A stretch of DNA of 64,000 bases from JAGLOK01 sp963676355 (GTDB lineage Bacteria > Bacillota > Clostridia > Christensenellales > UMGS416): assembly GCA_963676355.1 (NCBI GenBank), contig OY781093.1, positions 186,001-250,000 on the forward strand, in the 5' to 3' direction. This document shows, one piece after another, positions 34,718 through 44,391 of this stretch. Below the pieces are notes generated by a model. The model had not been told where the DNA came from and searched no databases. It saw only the letters and a program-made list of their open reading frames with translations. The translations under genes and the position numbers were made by a program. The stretch's first letter is position 1; each line of letters begins with the position of its first letter.

Positions 34718-36442
34718 TTATTCTGCAGTAATGTCAGCAAAGGCAAGATCTGGTCCAAAGCTGTTTCTTATGCCGCCTGCAAGTTCAATACTGGGCACGT
34801 ATACCGCGTGTGCTGTCTGCCATGTTATAAGCAATCCAGGTATTTCATCACAGAACAATTTTTCAAGTTCTGAAATCGCGTCCATGCGTTCCTTCGCGTC
34901 CAATGTAGTTGCTGCTATCATAAAATACTCGTCAAATTTTTCATTGCTATATCCGAACAATGCATCAGGGTTTGTGCCATCATAATATGATAGAACGCCG
35001 TCTGTGCTTCCTACATCAACATTTCCTGTTCCAAGTCCGCCCCACCAGAAGTCATAATCGAAAGAAAATACTTTTCCTATCATCTGCTGGATTGGCTGTG
35101 GATCTATAACGCAATTGATGCCAAGTGTTGTAAGGAACATGTCCTGACAAGCCTGAAGTGCTGTCTGTGAAGTTTGTGCTTCATAGCAAAGCATGTAAAG
35201 CTCTGGCACATCTTCTATAGTTGCATCAAGTTCTTCAAGTGCAAGCTCTAAGTACTGCTGAGCTTTCTCTGTATCTACTGTTGCGTTTATTCCATCTTCA
35301 TAAGGATATTCATTTACAAAGAAATCATTTATTCCCATCATTCCAGGATCGGCCAAGCGTGTAGCTGGTGTTTGTCCGGGAAGAACGCTTGAGCAAAGAG
35401 CCGTGCGGTCAAGCGCATAGCTTAATGCTTTTCTGAAGTTAACGTTTGAAAGGAATTTTCCGGCTTCTTCGCTTTTTCCTTTCTGGTTTATGTGAAGGAA
35501 CTGATAGTTGTTTGAATATGTTGAATAATCATATCCTTCATCAATCAAAGTCTCATAATAAACAGGGTTTGTAAATGTTGCCAAGTCTATTGTTCCTGTC
35601 TGCATCATTTCAACTGCCGTATCGTTTGAAACGTTTGCAATGCCTGTCATTTTTGTGATGTTAATTGAGTCGGCATTCCAATAGTTCTCATTCTTCTCGA
35701 GAACGATCTGGTTTTCATGTGACCATTCAGAAATAACAAAAGGACCGTTTCCTAAGAATGCGTCTTTTTCTGAACCATAAGCTGATTCATATTCTTCAGC
35801 AACTTCTTTTTTTATAGGAGCAAAGGTATTTGACGCAAGAGTGTATAAATTCTCTAAGCTTGTTTCTTGGAAAGTGATTTCCAAAGTATATTCATCCAAA
35901 GCTTTATAGCCAACTTCTGACTTTTCAGCTGTTCCTTCTGCATATTTCTGAGCATTCAGGATTACATATCCGCTGCTTGCCTGTGAATGAGCCTGTTCAG
36001 GATCAATCAATCTAAAGAATCCATAAACAAAATCTTCTGCAGTCAAAGCACTTCCATCACTCCAAACGCTCTCGCGAAGTTTTACTGTGTAAGTAACGTT
36101 GTCGTCTGCGACCTCCCAGCTTTCAGCGATTCCTTCAACCAGCTCACCATTTAACAAACGCAAAAGCGATTCTGTTGTATAGCTTACTATATTTATTGAA
36201 TTGTCGTCTGCAGCCTCTGTTGGATCAAGAGATGTAGACTCATATGAGCGTGCCCATGTAATCTCTTTTACAACAGGTTCTGCTTCAATTTCTTGAGTTT
36301 CCTCTACCTGTTCTGTTTCTTGTGCTGCTGTTTCTTCTGCTGCTGTTTCACTTGGTGCTGGAGCCTGTTCTTGTGAACAGCCAGCAAAAATAAGCGACAC
36401 TGCTAGAAGCAACGTAATCATCATTACTAAATATTTTTTCAT
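34718..36442 (-). CDS. oppA: Peptide ABC transporter substrate-binding lipoprotein (OppA/DppA-like)
   Basis: A 574-aa extracytoplasmic solute-binding protein of family 5. A lipoprotein signal ends in LIFAGC (Cys22), followed by a Glu/Ala/Thr-rich tether of about 40 residues. The SBP_bac_5 core shows EGIAESWEVADDNVTYTVKL, then SDGSALTAEDFVYGFFRLIDP, which includes the family signature. It captures peptides outside the membrane and delivers them to OppB/C. Good fit in length. Its gene lies directly after the GntR regulator gene. Confidence 0.95.
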   Translation of the reverse strand: MKKYLVMMITLLLAVSLIFAGCSQEQAPAPSETAAEETAAQETEQVEETQEIEAEPVVKEITWARSYESTSLDPTEAADDNSINIVSYTTESLLRLLNGELVEGIAESWEVADDNVTYTVKLRESVWSDGSALTAEDFVYGFFRLIDPEQAHSQASSGYVILNAQKYAEGTAEKSEVGYKALDEYTLEITFQETSLENLYTLASNTFAPIKKEVAEEYESAYGSEKDAFLGNGPFVISEWSHENQIVLEKNENYWNADSINITKMTGIANVSNDTAVEMMQTGTIDLATFTNPVYYETLIDEGYDYSTYSNNYQFLHINQKGKSEEAGKFLSNVNFRKALSYALDRTALCSSVLPGQTPATRLADPGMMGINDFFVNEYPYEDGINATVDTEKAQQYLELALEELDATIEDVPELYMLCYEAQTSQTALQACQDMFLTTLGINCVIDPQPIQQMIGKVFSFDYDFWWGGLGTGNVDVGSTDGVLSYYDGTNPDALFGYSNEKFDEYFMIAATTLDAKERMDAISELEKLFCDEIPGLLITWQTAHAVYVPSIELAGGIRNSFGPDLAFADITAE

Positions 36443-36486
36443 TCCTATTTCCTCCGTTTTATTGTATTAAAAGGATTTCTCCTTTA

Positions 36487-37068
36487 CTACCTCTGATTTA
36501 TGTCATTCACCAATATTTCTTTGGCACCCTGTGCGTCTTTTTCAAGAAGCTTGTCAACTATGTCTTTATGATAATCCTGCCATCCTTTTATTCTGGAAGC
36601 TGCGACATTTTGCTCCACTCTGGATGCAGAGCCCAGCAGCGTTTCCATTAGCGAGATCACGAATCCATCTCCTGTAAGGTTTGCAATCGCCATATGAAAT
36701 CTGCTATTGATTATTGTAGCGCTGTCACCCTTGTTAAATTCTTTTTGGATAAAACCATATAAAGACTCTATATCTTGCTTGTCTGCTTCTTCACAAATTA
36801 TATCAAGAGCTAGAGATTCAACCGTTATTCTCATTCTCTTTAGCTGCTTCATTTCAAGCGGTGTAAGCATTGTAACCATATAACCGCTTCTGGGATAACT
36901 GGTGAGGTGTCCTTCTGCGCAAAGCCTATGAAGTACTTCTCCCGCGGTAACTTTACTTACTTCGTATTTTTTGGCTATATCTCTTTCTACTATAAGCTCA
37001 TTGGGCTTATATTTAGCCATAAAAACTTCTTCTTTGAGTTGTTTGTATACGCTATCGATAAGTTTCAA
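36487..37068 (-). CDS. GntR-family transcriptional regulator (FadR/FCD type)
   Basis: A 193-aa regulator. Residues ~1-70 form the GntR winged helix (KPNELIVERDIAKKYEVSKVTAGEVLHRLCAEG, of which ERDIAKKYEVSKV is the recognition region). The rest is a helical FCD-like ligand domain with NSRFHMAIANLTG, containing a metal/ligand-binding His. It lies between malY and oppA, so it most likely controls this peptide-use operon in response to an amino acid or other small acid; the ligand is unknown. The 35-bp inverted repeat upstream of malY is a candidate operator. Confidence 0.87.
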   Translation of the reverse strand: MKLIDSVYKQLKEEVFMAKYKPNELIVERDIAKKYEVSKVTAGEVLHRLCAEGHLTSYPRSGYMVTMLTPLEMKQLKRMRITVESLALDIICEEADKQDIESLYGFIQKEFNKGDSATIINSRFHMAIANLTGDGFVISLMETLLGSASRVEQNVAASRIKGWQDYHKDIVDKLLEKDAQGAKEILVNDINQR

Positions 37069-37088
37069 TATACTGTTCCCCCGAATAT

Positions 37089-38264
37089 TTATTTAATGCT
37101 TATATCATATGCCTTTTTAAGGCTCTCAATTCCTCTTTTAATGTATTCTCTTGGTGCTGCTATATTCATCCTTGCAAAGCCTTCTCCTTGAATGCCATAT
37201 TCAACGCCTTTGTCCAATAACATCAGTGCTTCTTTTTCAAGAAATTCGGTAAGTTTTTTTTCAGACATGCCCATTTTCCTAAAATCAAGCCAAAGAGTGA
37301 ATCCGCCCTCAAGTGGTGATACATCCATTTTCTCTAAGAAAGCTTCTATATTCTCTCTTATGTACAGATAATTTTCCCATACATACTTTTTCATTTCGCA
37401 AACCCATTTAAAACCTTCGGGAGAGTAGCCTGCTATTAATGCTGAATAGAAAAACGGATCTATGCTTCCAAAGTGATCGGCAATCCTTTGTCTGTCAAAT
37501 GCGTCTTTGAGCTTTTTATTTTTAATTATCACATTAGCATGATTTACCCCGGTAAAGTTAAAAACTTTTCCAAGTGATGTGCATGAAATTCCATTCTCAG
37601 AATCAACACTCACATAAGATGTAACCGGCTCTTTTTTAAACCCTAAAGCGCCGAATATTTCATCAGAAAATATGATAACTCCATATTTGTCTGCCAAGCT
37701 TTTAAGTTCAAGCAATTCTTCTCTTTCAAAAACCTTGCCCGTAGGATTGTGTGGATTGCAGAGAATAAGCATTTTATTTTGCTTTTCTCTCATTGCCTCT
37801 TCAAGCTTTTCAAAATCAATTGAATATATCGCATTGCACTCGCTGAGCGGAACAAAGACTGGTTTTCTGCCATTTGTAATTATTCTTGGTTCATATCTAT
37901 AATAGATGGGAGGCATAACGATTATTCCGTCGCCTTCTTGTGTAAATGCTCTTACCGCTGTTCCCACCGAGTAAATCGTTCCGTGGGTCGTGAGTATTTC
38001 TTCTTTTTCAACATGTAGATTTCTGGCTTTTTTCATCCACCATTGGATGGCTTTTTTATATTGTGTGTCAGGCAGAGTGTATCCATAGATGCCTCTTCCT
38101 GCAAATTCTACTAATGCCTCCACTATAACCGGCGCTGTTTTGAAATCCATTTCCGCACCAGCAAAAGGAATAAGTCCTTTTTTGTCAAGTTCTTGGGATC
38201 CTAAAGAACCCTTCATGCTTCCTATCTCTTGTCTGTCTACCAACGTATCAAAATCATATTTCAT
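37089..38264 (-). CDS. patB: MalY/PatB-like PLP-dependent aminotransferase or C-S lyase
   Basis: A 391-aa fold-type I PLP enzyme. Motifs: PLP-contact MPPIYYRYEPRI, LCNPHNPTGKVF, the Asp-Glu pair FSDEIFGAL and the PLP lysine in SLGKVFNFTG. The set fits MalY/PatB cystathionine beta-lyase-like enzymes, which split C-S bonds of amino acids or transaminate them. I use the ATG of MKYDFD with AAGG about 12 nt upstream; a GTG six codons upstream is possible. It leads the segment malY-gntR-oppABCDF and has its own promoter upstream. Exact activity is inference. Confidence 0.85.
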   Translation of the reverse strand: MKYDFDTLVDRQEIGSMKGSLGSQELDKKGLIPFAGAEMDFKTAPVIVEALVEFAGRGIYGYTLPDTQYKKAIQWWMKKARNLHVEKEEILTTHGTIYSVGTAVRAFTQEGDGIIVMPPIYYRYEPRIITNGRKPVFVPLSECNAIYSIDFEKLEEAMREKQNKMLILCNPHNPTGKVFEREELLELKSLADKYGVIIFSDEIFGALGFKKEPVTSYVSVDSENGISCTSLGKVFNFTGVNHANVIIKNKKLKDAFDRQRIADHFGSIDPFFYSALIAGYSPEGFKWVCEMKKYVWENYLYIRENIEAFLEKMDVSPLEGGFTLWLDFRKMGMSEKKLTEFLEKEALMLLDKGVEYGIQGEGFARMNIAAPREYIKRGIESLKKAYDISIK

Positions 38265-38327
38265 CCGTACTACCTTGCGCACTTCATTGTACTTCTCTCT
38301 GAGTTGTTCAGTGTATATCTTAGCAAG

Positions 38328-38356
38328 ATTATAACGTTTCTTTATTGCAAAGTAAA
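38328..38356 (-). promoter_or_regulatory. Promoter of the malY-gntR-opp segment
   Basis: Minus strand: -35 TTTACT (38351-38356), 17-bp spacer, perfect -10 TATAAT (38328-38333), about 64 bp before the chosen malY-like start. It lies just downstream of a perfect inverted repeat. Confidence 0.7.
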
Positions 38357-38383
38357 TAGTTTAATTGTTAAAAAGTGATTTTT

Positions 38384-38418
38384 TATGCGAAATGAATTAT
38401 TTTTATTCATTTCGCATA
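38384..38418. promoter_or_regulatory. Perfect 14-bp inverted repeat upstream of the malY promoter
   Basis: Arms 38384-38397 and 38405-38418 (TATGCGAAATGAAT and its complement) flank a 7-base AT loop. There is no T-run on the minus strand after it, so it is not a normal terminator for the upstream gene. It may be an operator for the GntR protein encoded two genes away, or an mRNA processing hairpin. Confidence 0.6.
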
Positions 38419-38452
38419 TATTAATTATATAAAATGAAACAAATGATTCGTT

Positions 38453-39388
38453 TTACTCTCCCATTACAAGATATCTTGCGCATATTACATCCTCAATCGC
38501 AAGACCTAGAGCATCAAATAGGGTTATTTCCTCGTCCGATTGTCTCGCAGGCACTTTGCCTAAAAATGCCTCTCCAATAGATCCAACCACATGATTTTCA
38601 TCAATCACTCCTTCGCTCAGAGGCACAAGATATTCGCCGCTTTCTTTTCTAAGCGATTCTTTGGAGTCTGCATAAACTTTCGCTTTTGCAAAAAGCTCGG
38701 ATGTAACTTCTCTTGTTGTGGGCGAAAACGTTCCCACTGCATTTATATGAGTTCCCGGTTTTATCCATTCCGCTTTAAGGTAGGCTTCTTTTGAAGGCGT
38801 CAGCGTGCAAACGATATCCGCATCTTCTACTGCTTCTTTTACCGAGCCTGCTACAGTAATTTTAACTTTATGTTTTGCTCCCTGCTCTTTTGCATACTTT
38901 TGTGCAACTTCTTCGGAAATGTCAAAACACATAACTTCTTTTATTTTGCGTATATTGCAAATCGCCTCAAGATGAGTTCGCCCTTGAGCACCACAGCCTA
39001 TGATCGCAAGTTTTGAAGAGTCTTGCCTTGAAAGAATCTCCGTTGCAACAGCAGATACCGCTCCGGTTCTCATTTCGGTTATAACTCCCGCATCCGCCAT
39101 GCCCAAAGGAGTTCCGTGTTTTGAATCAAACACCATGACATATCCCATGTGGGACGGATATTTTGTTCCAATATTATTGTGACAGGCATCTATAACCTTA
39201 GCACCGAAGCAATTATCCAGCCAAGCAGGCATAAACCCAAAAGTATGTCCTCCCGGAAATGAGTGGATTGTTCTTACAGGTTGCCCCGCTTCATTATTTT
39301 CAAGCTTTACTAAGGCTTCTTTCATAAGCTCAATACTTTTTTTAATTGTCAGCTGCTCTCTTGATTTTTTAGCATCTATTATTTTCAT
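38453..39388 (-). CDS. Ornithine cyclodeaminase / mu-crystallin family enzyme
   Basis: A 311-aa NAD(P)-dependent enzyme. The Rossmann motif is IIGCGAQGRTH (about residues 128-138). PAWLDNCFGAKVID carries the active-site Lys, and MADAGVITEMRTGAVSAVAT is the family signature with its Arg. The segment INAVGTFSPTTREV replaces the Asp-containing loop (GADAPGK) of true ornithine cyclodeaminase and looks more like imine/ketimine reductases or alanine dehydrogenase-type members. It probably acts on an amino acid or imino acid released from peptides. It is 20 bp downstream of the S9 peptidase gene. Confidence 0.85.
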   Translation of the reverse strand: MKIIDAKKSREQLTIKKSIELMKEALVKLENNEAGQPVRTIHSFPGGHTFGFMPAWLDNCFGAKVIDACHNNIGTKYPSHMGYVMVFDSKHGTPLGMADAGVITEMRTGAVSAVATEILSRQDSSKLAIIGCGAQGRTHLEAICNIRKIKEVMCFDISEEVAQKYAKEQGAKHKVKITVAGSVKEAVEDADIVCTLTPSKEAYLKAEWIKPGTHINAVGTFSPTTREVTSELFAKAKVYADSKESLRKESGEYLVPLSEGVIDENHVVGSIGEAFLGKVPARQSDEEITLFDALGLAIEDVICARYLVMGE

Positions 39389-39408
39389 TTAATTCTCCTG
39401 CTTTTTTG

Positions 39409-41391
39409 TTAAAGGTATTTTTTAAACCAATTAACCATCGAGGTGTAATAATGATATTTGCTCTTATAGTCAGTTGGCTGGCTGTGCGTTGTATTAGGAT
39501 AAAGTATCATTTTTACAGGGATTTCAGGATGAATATCCTTAAAAGCGGTATAAAGCTGATGAGCATTTTCCACCGGGCATCTTAAGTCTTTCATCCCATG
39601 CATTATAAGAATCGGAGCATTAAGATTTTCCGCATAAGAAACAACAGATTTTTCAATGTTATAAATCATAAAATCTTCAAAACTCCTAAAGTTGCTGCTA
39701 TCTCCTTGCATATCAGAGGAAGCATATGATATTTGCTCGCTAGCTATGCTGCGCTGCGTAATGTATGCTTTAAACTTTTTGCATCCTACAGCCATTTTGT
39801 TGGTCATATATCCCCCATAGCTGCCTCCAGTCACACCCAGTCTGTCGCTATCTATAAAATCAAACTTTCGACAAGCTTCATCCACAAATTGCAATAGGTC
39901 AGTATAGGCTGTTCCATCAAATGCTTTTGTCATGCTCTCATGTTCTCGGCCATAGCTGCTGCTGCCTCGCGGGTTGCAATAAATGACAGCAAAGCCTGCA
40001 CCTGAAAAAATTTGATGTTCATAATCAAATCCGTATGCGTAAAACGGATGCGGTCCTCCGTGAATGTATAAAATTGCGGGATACTTTTCTCCCTCTTTTT
40101 TGTCCTGAGGGGGCAATACCCAGCCGTGCACTTTTCCCCCACCGTCAAGGCAGTCAATCCACATCTCCTCAGGCTCGCTAAGTGGTATTTCATCCTGCCA
40201 GCTGTTGGTTCGCGTTAATTGTCTTTCAATCTTTCCGGTTTTTTCATTCAGCAGCCAGTATTCTCCCGAATGTGATGTCGTTCCAAGTGAAATCACCACT
40301 TTATTTTCTTGTGGTTTATCAATTCCTGAAACCACCCATTTTTCATCTGTGATTTTTTCAATCTTCGGTTGCCCATATATATTAGCTTTGTAAATGTTTC
40401 CAGCTCCGTTCACTCCTGCGCAAAAATAGCAGTATTTTCCGTCAGAAGATATCTGTGCATTATCATAACTTCTGGGTGCGCCTGTATTATACGGAAACTG
40501 AACACATTCATAGCAAGGCGCGTCATCCGGGAATATGCTCGTATCTTCAGTGCCATCTGCCGCCACTTTATGCATGTGTGCAAAAGGCAAATCCGTCATA
40601 CCGCTCATATCTCCTTGATCAAACATTGCTACTATTATATATTTTCCATCAGGAGTAAAGATTGGTCTAAATGGAGAAGGATAGCTTGCAAGCCAGCCTT
40701 TGCATTTAATCTTTGTGATTTTCTCTCCCTTATAATCAACAAGGAAAAGATCATTCGCCAAAGATTCTTTCTTTTCTCGATCCCTTGAGCTTATAAAAAC
40801 AATTTTCTCGCTGTCGGGAGACCAATTGTGATGAAGATGGTCATGCTCTCCATCCGTTATTCTCCAAGCCATTCCTCCGCTTTTGTTAACCACCCACAAA
40901 TGTATCCGCTCTGGGCTGTGGAAGCCAAGTCCATCAAATTTATATCCAAAATCATCAATAACAATTGGACGGCTCGTATCTTCTTTTTGATTATTCCCCT
41001 CAGGAGTTTCTTGAAGCCATTGAACGTCCGCCACAGACGAACATTGACTCATAAAACATATCTTACTTCCGTCGGGTGACCATATAGGATCAAATGCGCC
41101 AAATCTCATGGTGGTTATCTGTGTGTCTTTTTTTTTCGCGATATCATATACCCATATCTGCCCATTTCTCATGTAACAAATATTATTTCCTGATGCATCA
41201 AGCCTAGAGTTTGTGCCGCCTTCAATCAATATTTCTTCGCTGTCTGTATCTAAATTAATCAGCCTTATCTGAGGCGCGCGGCCTTGGGCAGAACTTGTAT
41301 ATATAAATATATTTTTTTCACTGTTATACTGCCCGCCGGAAAGGCTTTCTAATCTTTTTAAATCTTCAGGAGATGATTTTACACTATTCAT
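39409..41391 (-). CDS. S9 family serine peptidase (acylaminoacyl/prolyl oligopeptidase-like), copy 1
   Basis: A 660-aa cytoplasmic peptidase with no signal peptide. The N-terminal ~400 residues form a beta-propeller with WD40-like PD40 repeats (WSPDGSKICFMSQ, WSPDSEKIVFISS, FTPDGKYIIVA). The alpha/beta-hydrolase domain has the nucleophile in TGGSYGGYMT (near 523), the acid in MHGMKDLRCPVE and the His in TTHSQP. Such enzymes release acyl-amino acids or short fragments from the N-terminus of peptides. It overlaps copy 2 by 8 bp. It is likely the first processing step for peptides brought in by the nearby transporter. Confidence 0.9.
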   Translation of the reverse strand: MNSVKSSPEDLKRLESLSGGQYNSEKNIFIYTSSAQGRAPQIRLINLDTDSEEILIEGGTNSRLDASGNNICYMRNGQIWVYDIAKKKDTQITTMRFGAFDPIWSPDGSKICFMSQCSSVADVQWLQETPEGNNQKEDTSRPIVIDDFGYKFDGLGFHSPERIHLWVVNKSGGMAWRITDGEHDHLHHNWSPDSEKIVFISSRDREKKESLANDLFLVDYKGEKITKIKCKGWLASYPSPFRPIFTPDGKYIIVAMFDQGDMSGMTDLPFAHMHKVAADGTEDTSIFPDDAPCYECVQFPYNTGAPRSYDNAQISSDGKYCYFCAGVNGAGNIYKANIYGQPKIEKITDEKWVVSGIDKPQENKVVISLGTTSHSGEYWLLNEKTGKIERQLTRTNSWQDEIPLSEPEEMWIDCLDGGGKVHGWVLPPQDKKEGEKYPAILYIHGGPHPFYAYGFDYEHQIFSGAGFAVIYCNPRGSSSYGREHESMTKAFDGTAYTDLLQFVDEACRKFDFIDSDRLGVTGGSYGGYMTNKMAVGCKKFKAYITQRSIASEQISYASSDMQGDSSNFRSFEDFMIYNIEKSVVSYAENLNAPILIMHGMKDLRCPVENAHQLYTAFKDIHPEIPVKMILYPNTTHSQPTDYKSKYHYYTSMVNWFKKYL

Positions 41392-43417
41392 TTTCTCCTC
41401 CTTTTTTTAAATCGCCAATAAGATGTTTTTTAAACCATTCTACCATTTCTTCCAAATGGCTTACCTGACTGTTTGGTTTGCCGTTTCTTGTGATCCCGTG
41501 ATCCTCTTCTGGAAACATCACAAGCCTTATGGGAACTTTCGGATTGCGCTCTTTCATAGCAACAAAAAACTGCTCTGATTGTTCAAACGAACAACGATAA
41601 TCGTTATATCCATGCAGAAGAAGAACAGGCACTTTTATATTTTCAACCTCTGTTATAGAGCTAATTTTAACTCTGTCGAGAAAATATTTTTGCATCTTAA
41701 AATCTGATGAAACAGGTCCACTGCTGGAAGCAAACCCGATATCTCCCGTTCCATATGAAGTAACTCCATTGCACCAAACTCTTTGGACCACCGCAGCTGC
41801 AAATTTATCTGTAGTTGAAATTAGTTTTGTCGTCATTGATGCCCCATAGCTTCCGCCTGTAACACCAATTCTACTTTCATCAATGAATCCCAGATTGACT
41901 GCTGCATCCACAAAGCAAATAATATCATCTTGGGCTTTGCTCCACGCAGCACCGTTTTCAGTAAACTTTGGTCCATAACCCATGCTTCCTCTTGGGTTGC
42001 AGTAGATGACTGCAAAGCCTGCGTTTGCTAAGGCTTGATATTCATGCCAAAAATCAGCTGAGGATGTTGTTTCAGGACCTCCTCGGATATCCAATACAGC
42101 AGGATATTTTTCGCCGGCTTTTATTCCACGAGGCTCCATTACCCAACCATCTATCTCAGCCTGTCCGTCGCTGGTTTTTATTCTCATTTTTCTGACATCA
42201 CAAATGTTATAGTCTTTCATCCACTCATTAGAATCAGTCAATTTTTCATATTTATAATATACTTCTGCTATTTGCTTTGGGCTGCTTTTTGTATAAACCA
42301 ATTCGTCATTTTTCCCAAGCGAAAAATTTTGAACAGTAAAATCGCCATATAACACAGGTTCTATTTTTTTGCTTTCCATATTAATTTTAAAAATACCGCA
42401 TTTTGCATGCCACGCCAACAAATAATAAATGTTTTTCCCATCAGCGCTAGTGTAATATTTAGGGCTTTCGCTTCCATAGAATGTTCGCGATATAGGATAC
42501 CCGCCCACTCCGTAATACTTTTCACTTTCACTATCAAAAATCTCTTCACTTTTTCCGCCTTCAACGGAAACCTTGAATAACGACTGCACTTCTCCTCCAT
42601 TTGGAAGAGATGGCCATGCATCAAATATCACGTATTTTGAGTCCTTTGTAAAACAAGGAGGTTGCTCTGCAATAATCAACATATCATTTGAAAGCCTGTT
42701 CAATCCTTCTCCTGTTTCATCACAAACAAAAAGCTCATGTTTTCTAGCTTTAACCCCTTCATAGGGTCTGCCATAAAATGTGATCTTTTCTCCGTCAGGC
42801 GACCATGAAGGCTTTATACAAGGAAATTTTTCTACTAAAACAGATTGTTTTAAAGAATCCAACTGAGCAATACCCACAAGAGGCATACTCCCATCGGATA
42901 TACCTTCTCCATCAAATTTATAAATTATATCAGTAATCTCTATCGGTGCGTTCTTTTTTTCTTCTACATAACTATCATATTCTTCCACCGTCATTTCGCA
43001 AAAAGCGAGGTTTTCTTTTATCTCATCTTTATAAAACTTGCCTTGAAATACTATTTTATCGCAACAAGGAGACCATGAATAGTTTTCAATCCCATGTCTT
43101 ACAGATGTTATTTTTCTAAATGTATCGTTACTTAAATCTTTTATCCAAACTTGAAAAGTTCCGCTTTCGTCACTCAAAAATGAAATATATTTTCCATCAG
43201 GCGAAAACCATGGTGCCTTTTGCTGCCCATTTTTCATCTTCACTTCTTGTATGTTTTTTCCGTTTTTGTCCATAACAAAAACTTTGGAAAAAAAACGGTT
43301 TTCTTCATCTTTTACTATGTTTTTTACATAGGCAACCCGCTCGCCGTCTGGCGAAACAACAGGTTCCGACAAATACTCAATTCTTCTTATCATTTCTGGT
43401 TCAAAAATCTTACCCAA
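41384..43417 (-). CDS. S9 family serine peptidase, copy 2
   Basis: A 677-aa paralogue of the downstream peptidase, same architecture: PD40 propeller (VSPDGERVAYVKN, FSPDGKYISFLSD, WSPDGEKITFYG) and a hydrolase domain with TGGSYGASMT (near 520), LHGYNDYRCSF and EEDHGITRNG supplying the Ser-Asp-His triad. GGxSYGAS instead of GGSYGGY around the serine suggests a different pocket from copy 1. The start is a TTG with GGGGGCGG 7-8 nt upstream. It is the first gene of the leftward peptide locus. Confidence 0.9.
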   Translation of the reverse strand: MGKIFEPEMIRRIEYLSEPVVSPDGERVAYVKNIVKDEENRFFSKVFVMDKNGKNIQEVKMKNGQQKAPWFSPDGKYISFLSDESGTFQVWIKDLSNDTFRKITSVRHGIENYSWSPCCDKIVFQGKFYKDEIKENLAFCEMTVEEYDSYVEEKKNAPIEITDIIYKFDGEGISDGSMPLVGIAQLDSLKQSVLVEKFPCIKPSWSPDGEKITFYGRPYEGVKARKHELFVCDETGEGLNRLSNDMLIIAEQPPCFTKDSKYVIFDAWPSLPNGGEVQSLFKVSVEGGKSEEIFDSESEKYYGVGGYPISRTFYGSESPKYYTSADGKNIYYLLAWHAKCGIFKINMESKKIEPVLYGDFTVQNFSLGKNDELVYTKSSPKQIAEVYYKYEKLTDSNEWMKDYNICDVRKMRIKTSDGQAEIDGWVMEPRGIKAGEKYPAVLDIRGGPETTSSADFWHEYQALANAGFAVIYCNPRGSMGYGPKFTENGAAWSKAQDDIICFVDAAVNLGFIDESRIGVTGGSYGASMTTKLISTTDKFAAAVVQRVWCNGVTSYGTGDIGFASSSGPVSSDFKMQKYFLDRVKISSITEVENIKVPVLLLHGYNDYRCSFEQSEQFFVAMKERNPKVPIRLVMFPEEDHGITRNGKPNSQVSHLEEMVEWFKKHLIGDLKKGGENE

Positions 43418-43703
43418 ACAAACCGCCCCCTATTTTTGACGAAAATTTTATATCGTTTTTTTATTACTGTTTTTTTATTTGCTCAATATGTAAATAACAT
43501 AACAGAATCCGTACTGCCGTGCTTCTATAAATCTAAACTATTCCCTAACACTACGCTGTTTTTAAAATAATTTGATTAATTCTCTCATATTTTTATTTAT
43601 TAATCAAACAAAGTATTTGTCACTTTTAATTTTAACCAAAGCATTCTTCGTAATAATTATCTCAACATTACCTTCCATTTTCTATACATAAAATTCATTC
43701 AGG
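43418..43703. other. AT-rich intergenic region with one inverted repeat
   Basis: It must hold the promoter of the S9 peptidase genes, though I see no clean hexamer pair. A 10-bp inverted repeat, TTTGATTAAT (43571-43580) with its complement (43599-43608), is followed on the minus strand by TTATTTT and may weakly terminate the glycosylase gene. Nothing else recognised. Confidence 0.4.
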
Positions 43704-44189
43704 TTATAAACCCATCCTCCTCAACACTTCCCTCCATGCATCAAGTTTTGTTTTATATGCCACAGCATGCGCAGGGCTTGTGGACGGCAGCCGCACAAAC
43801 TCACGCACATCATCAAAACCTACTTTTTTTCTGTAAGTATCATATGCTTTTGCTCCGTTAAAATACACATATTGAATGTTGGGATACTTTCCATATAGCT
43901 CTGTGAAGTTGTTTGCTTCATCTGCTTTTATCTTTGAATCCAAGCTACCCTTGCGCTCGCATTTTGATATCACATCCCACAATGCAATGTGATTTTTAAG
44001 AAGCATTTGCTTTTTCGCTTCATAATCATCAGTATGTTCACACTCAAGCAAATCAAACATTATCCGCCAGAAGGCGTTCCTTGTGTGACCATAGTATTCA
44101 TTTTTGCGCAAAGAATCCACCCCCGGCATAGAGCCGAGAATTAAAATCCTGCACTCAGTATCAATTATTGGTTTAAAAGAATAAATCAT
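43704..44189 (-). CDS. Hypoxanthine-DNA glycosylase (UDG-superfamily, family 6)
   Basis: A 161-aa UDG-fold enzyme. ILILGSMPGVDSLRKNEYYGHTRNAFW contains the family's motif core GSMPGVDSL and NAFW; the C-terminal LPSTSPAHA is the DNA-intercalation loop. This group (TIGR04274-type DNA-deoxyinosine glycosylase) removes hypoxanthine arising from adenine deamination. I start at MIYSFK with AAAGAG upstream; a TTG five codons earlier lies inside that RBS. It is a single gene divergent from the dnaD-dnaI pair. Confidence 0.88.
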   Translation of the reverse strand: MIYSFKPIIDTECRILILGSMPGVDSLRKNEYYGHTRNAFWRIMFDLLECEHTDDYEAKKQMLLKNHIALWDVISKCERKGSLDSKIKADEANNFTELYGKYPNIQYVYFNGAKAYDTYRKKVGFDDVREFVRLPSTSPAHAVAYKTKLDAWREVLRRMGL

Positions 44190-44338
44190 AGCACACTCTT
44201 TCAACTAATTTCTCATATGTAATAATCATATTAATTATAATATATTTCGCTTTTTACATTAACATACAACATATAGTGCTGTTTTTTTCATTAAACCACA
44301 ACTGTCTTTTGCATGCAAAATTAAGCCTTTAATTTACT

Positions 44339-44367
44339 TTTACCCAAGTGTAAAATTGTGTTATCAT
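44339..44367 (+). promoter_or_regulatory. Promoter of dnaD-dnaI
   Basis: -35 TTTACC (44339-44344), 17-bp spacer, -10 TATCAT (44362-44367), 24 bp upstream of the dnaD ATG, whose RBS is AAAGGAA. Confidence 0.6.
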
Positions 44368-44391
44368 TGATTATCCGAGAAAGGAATTACA

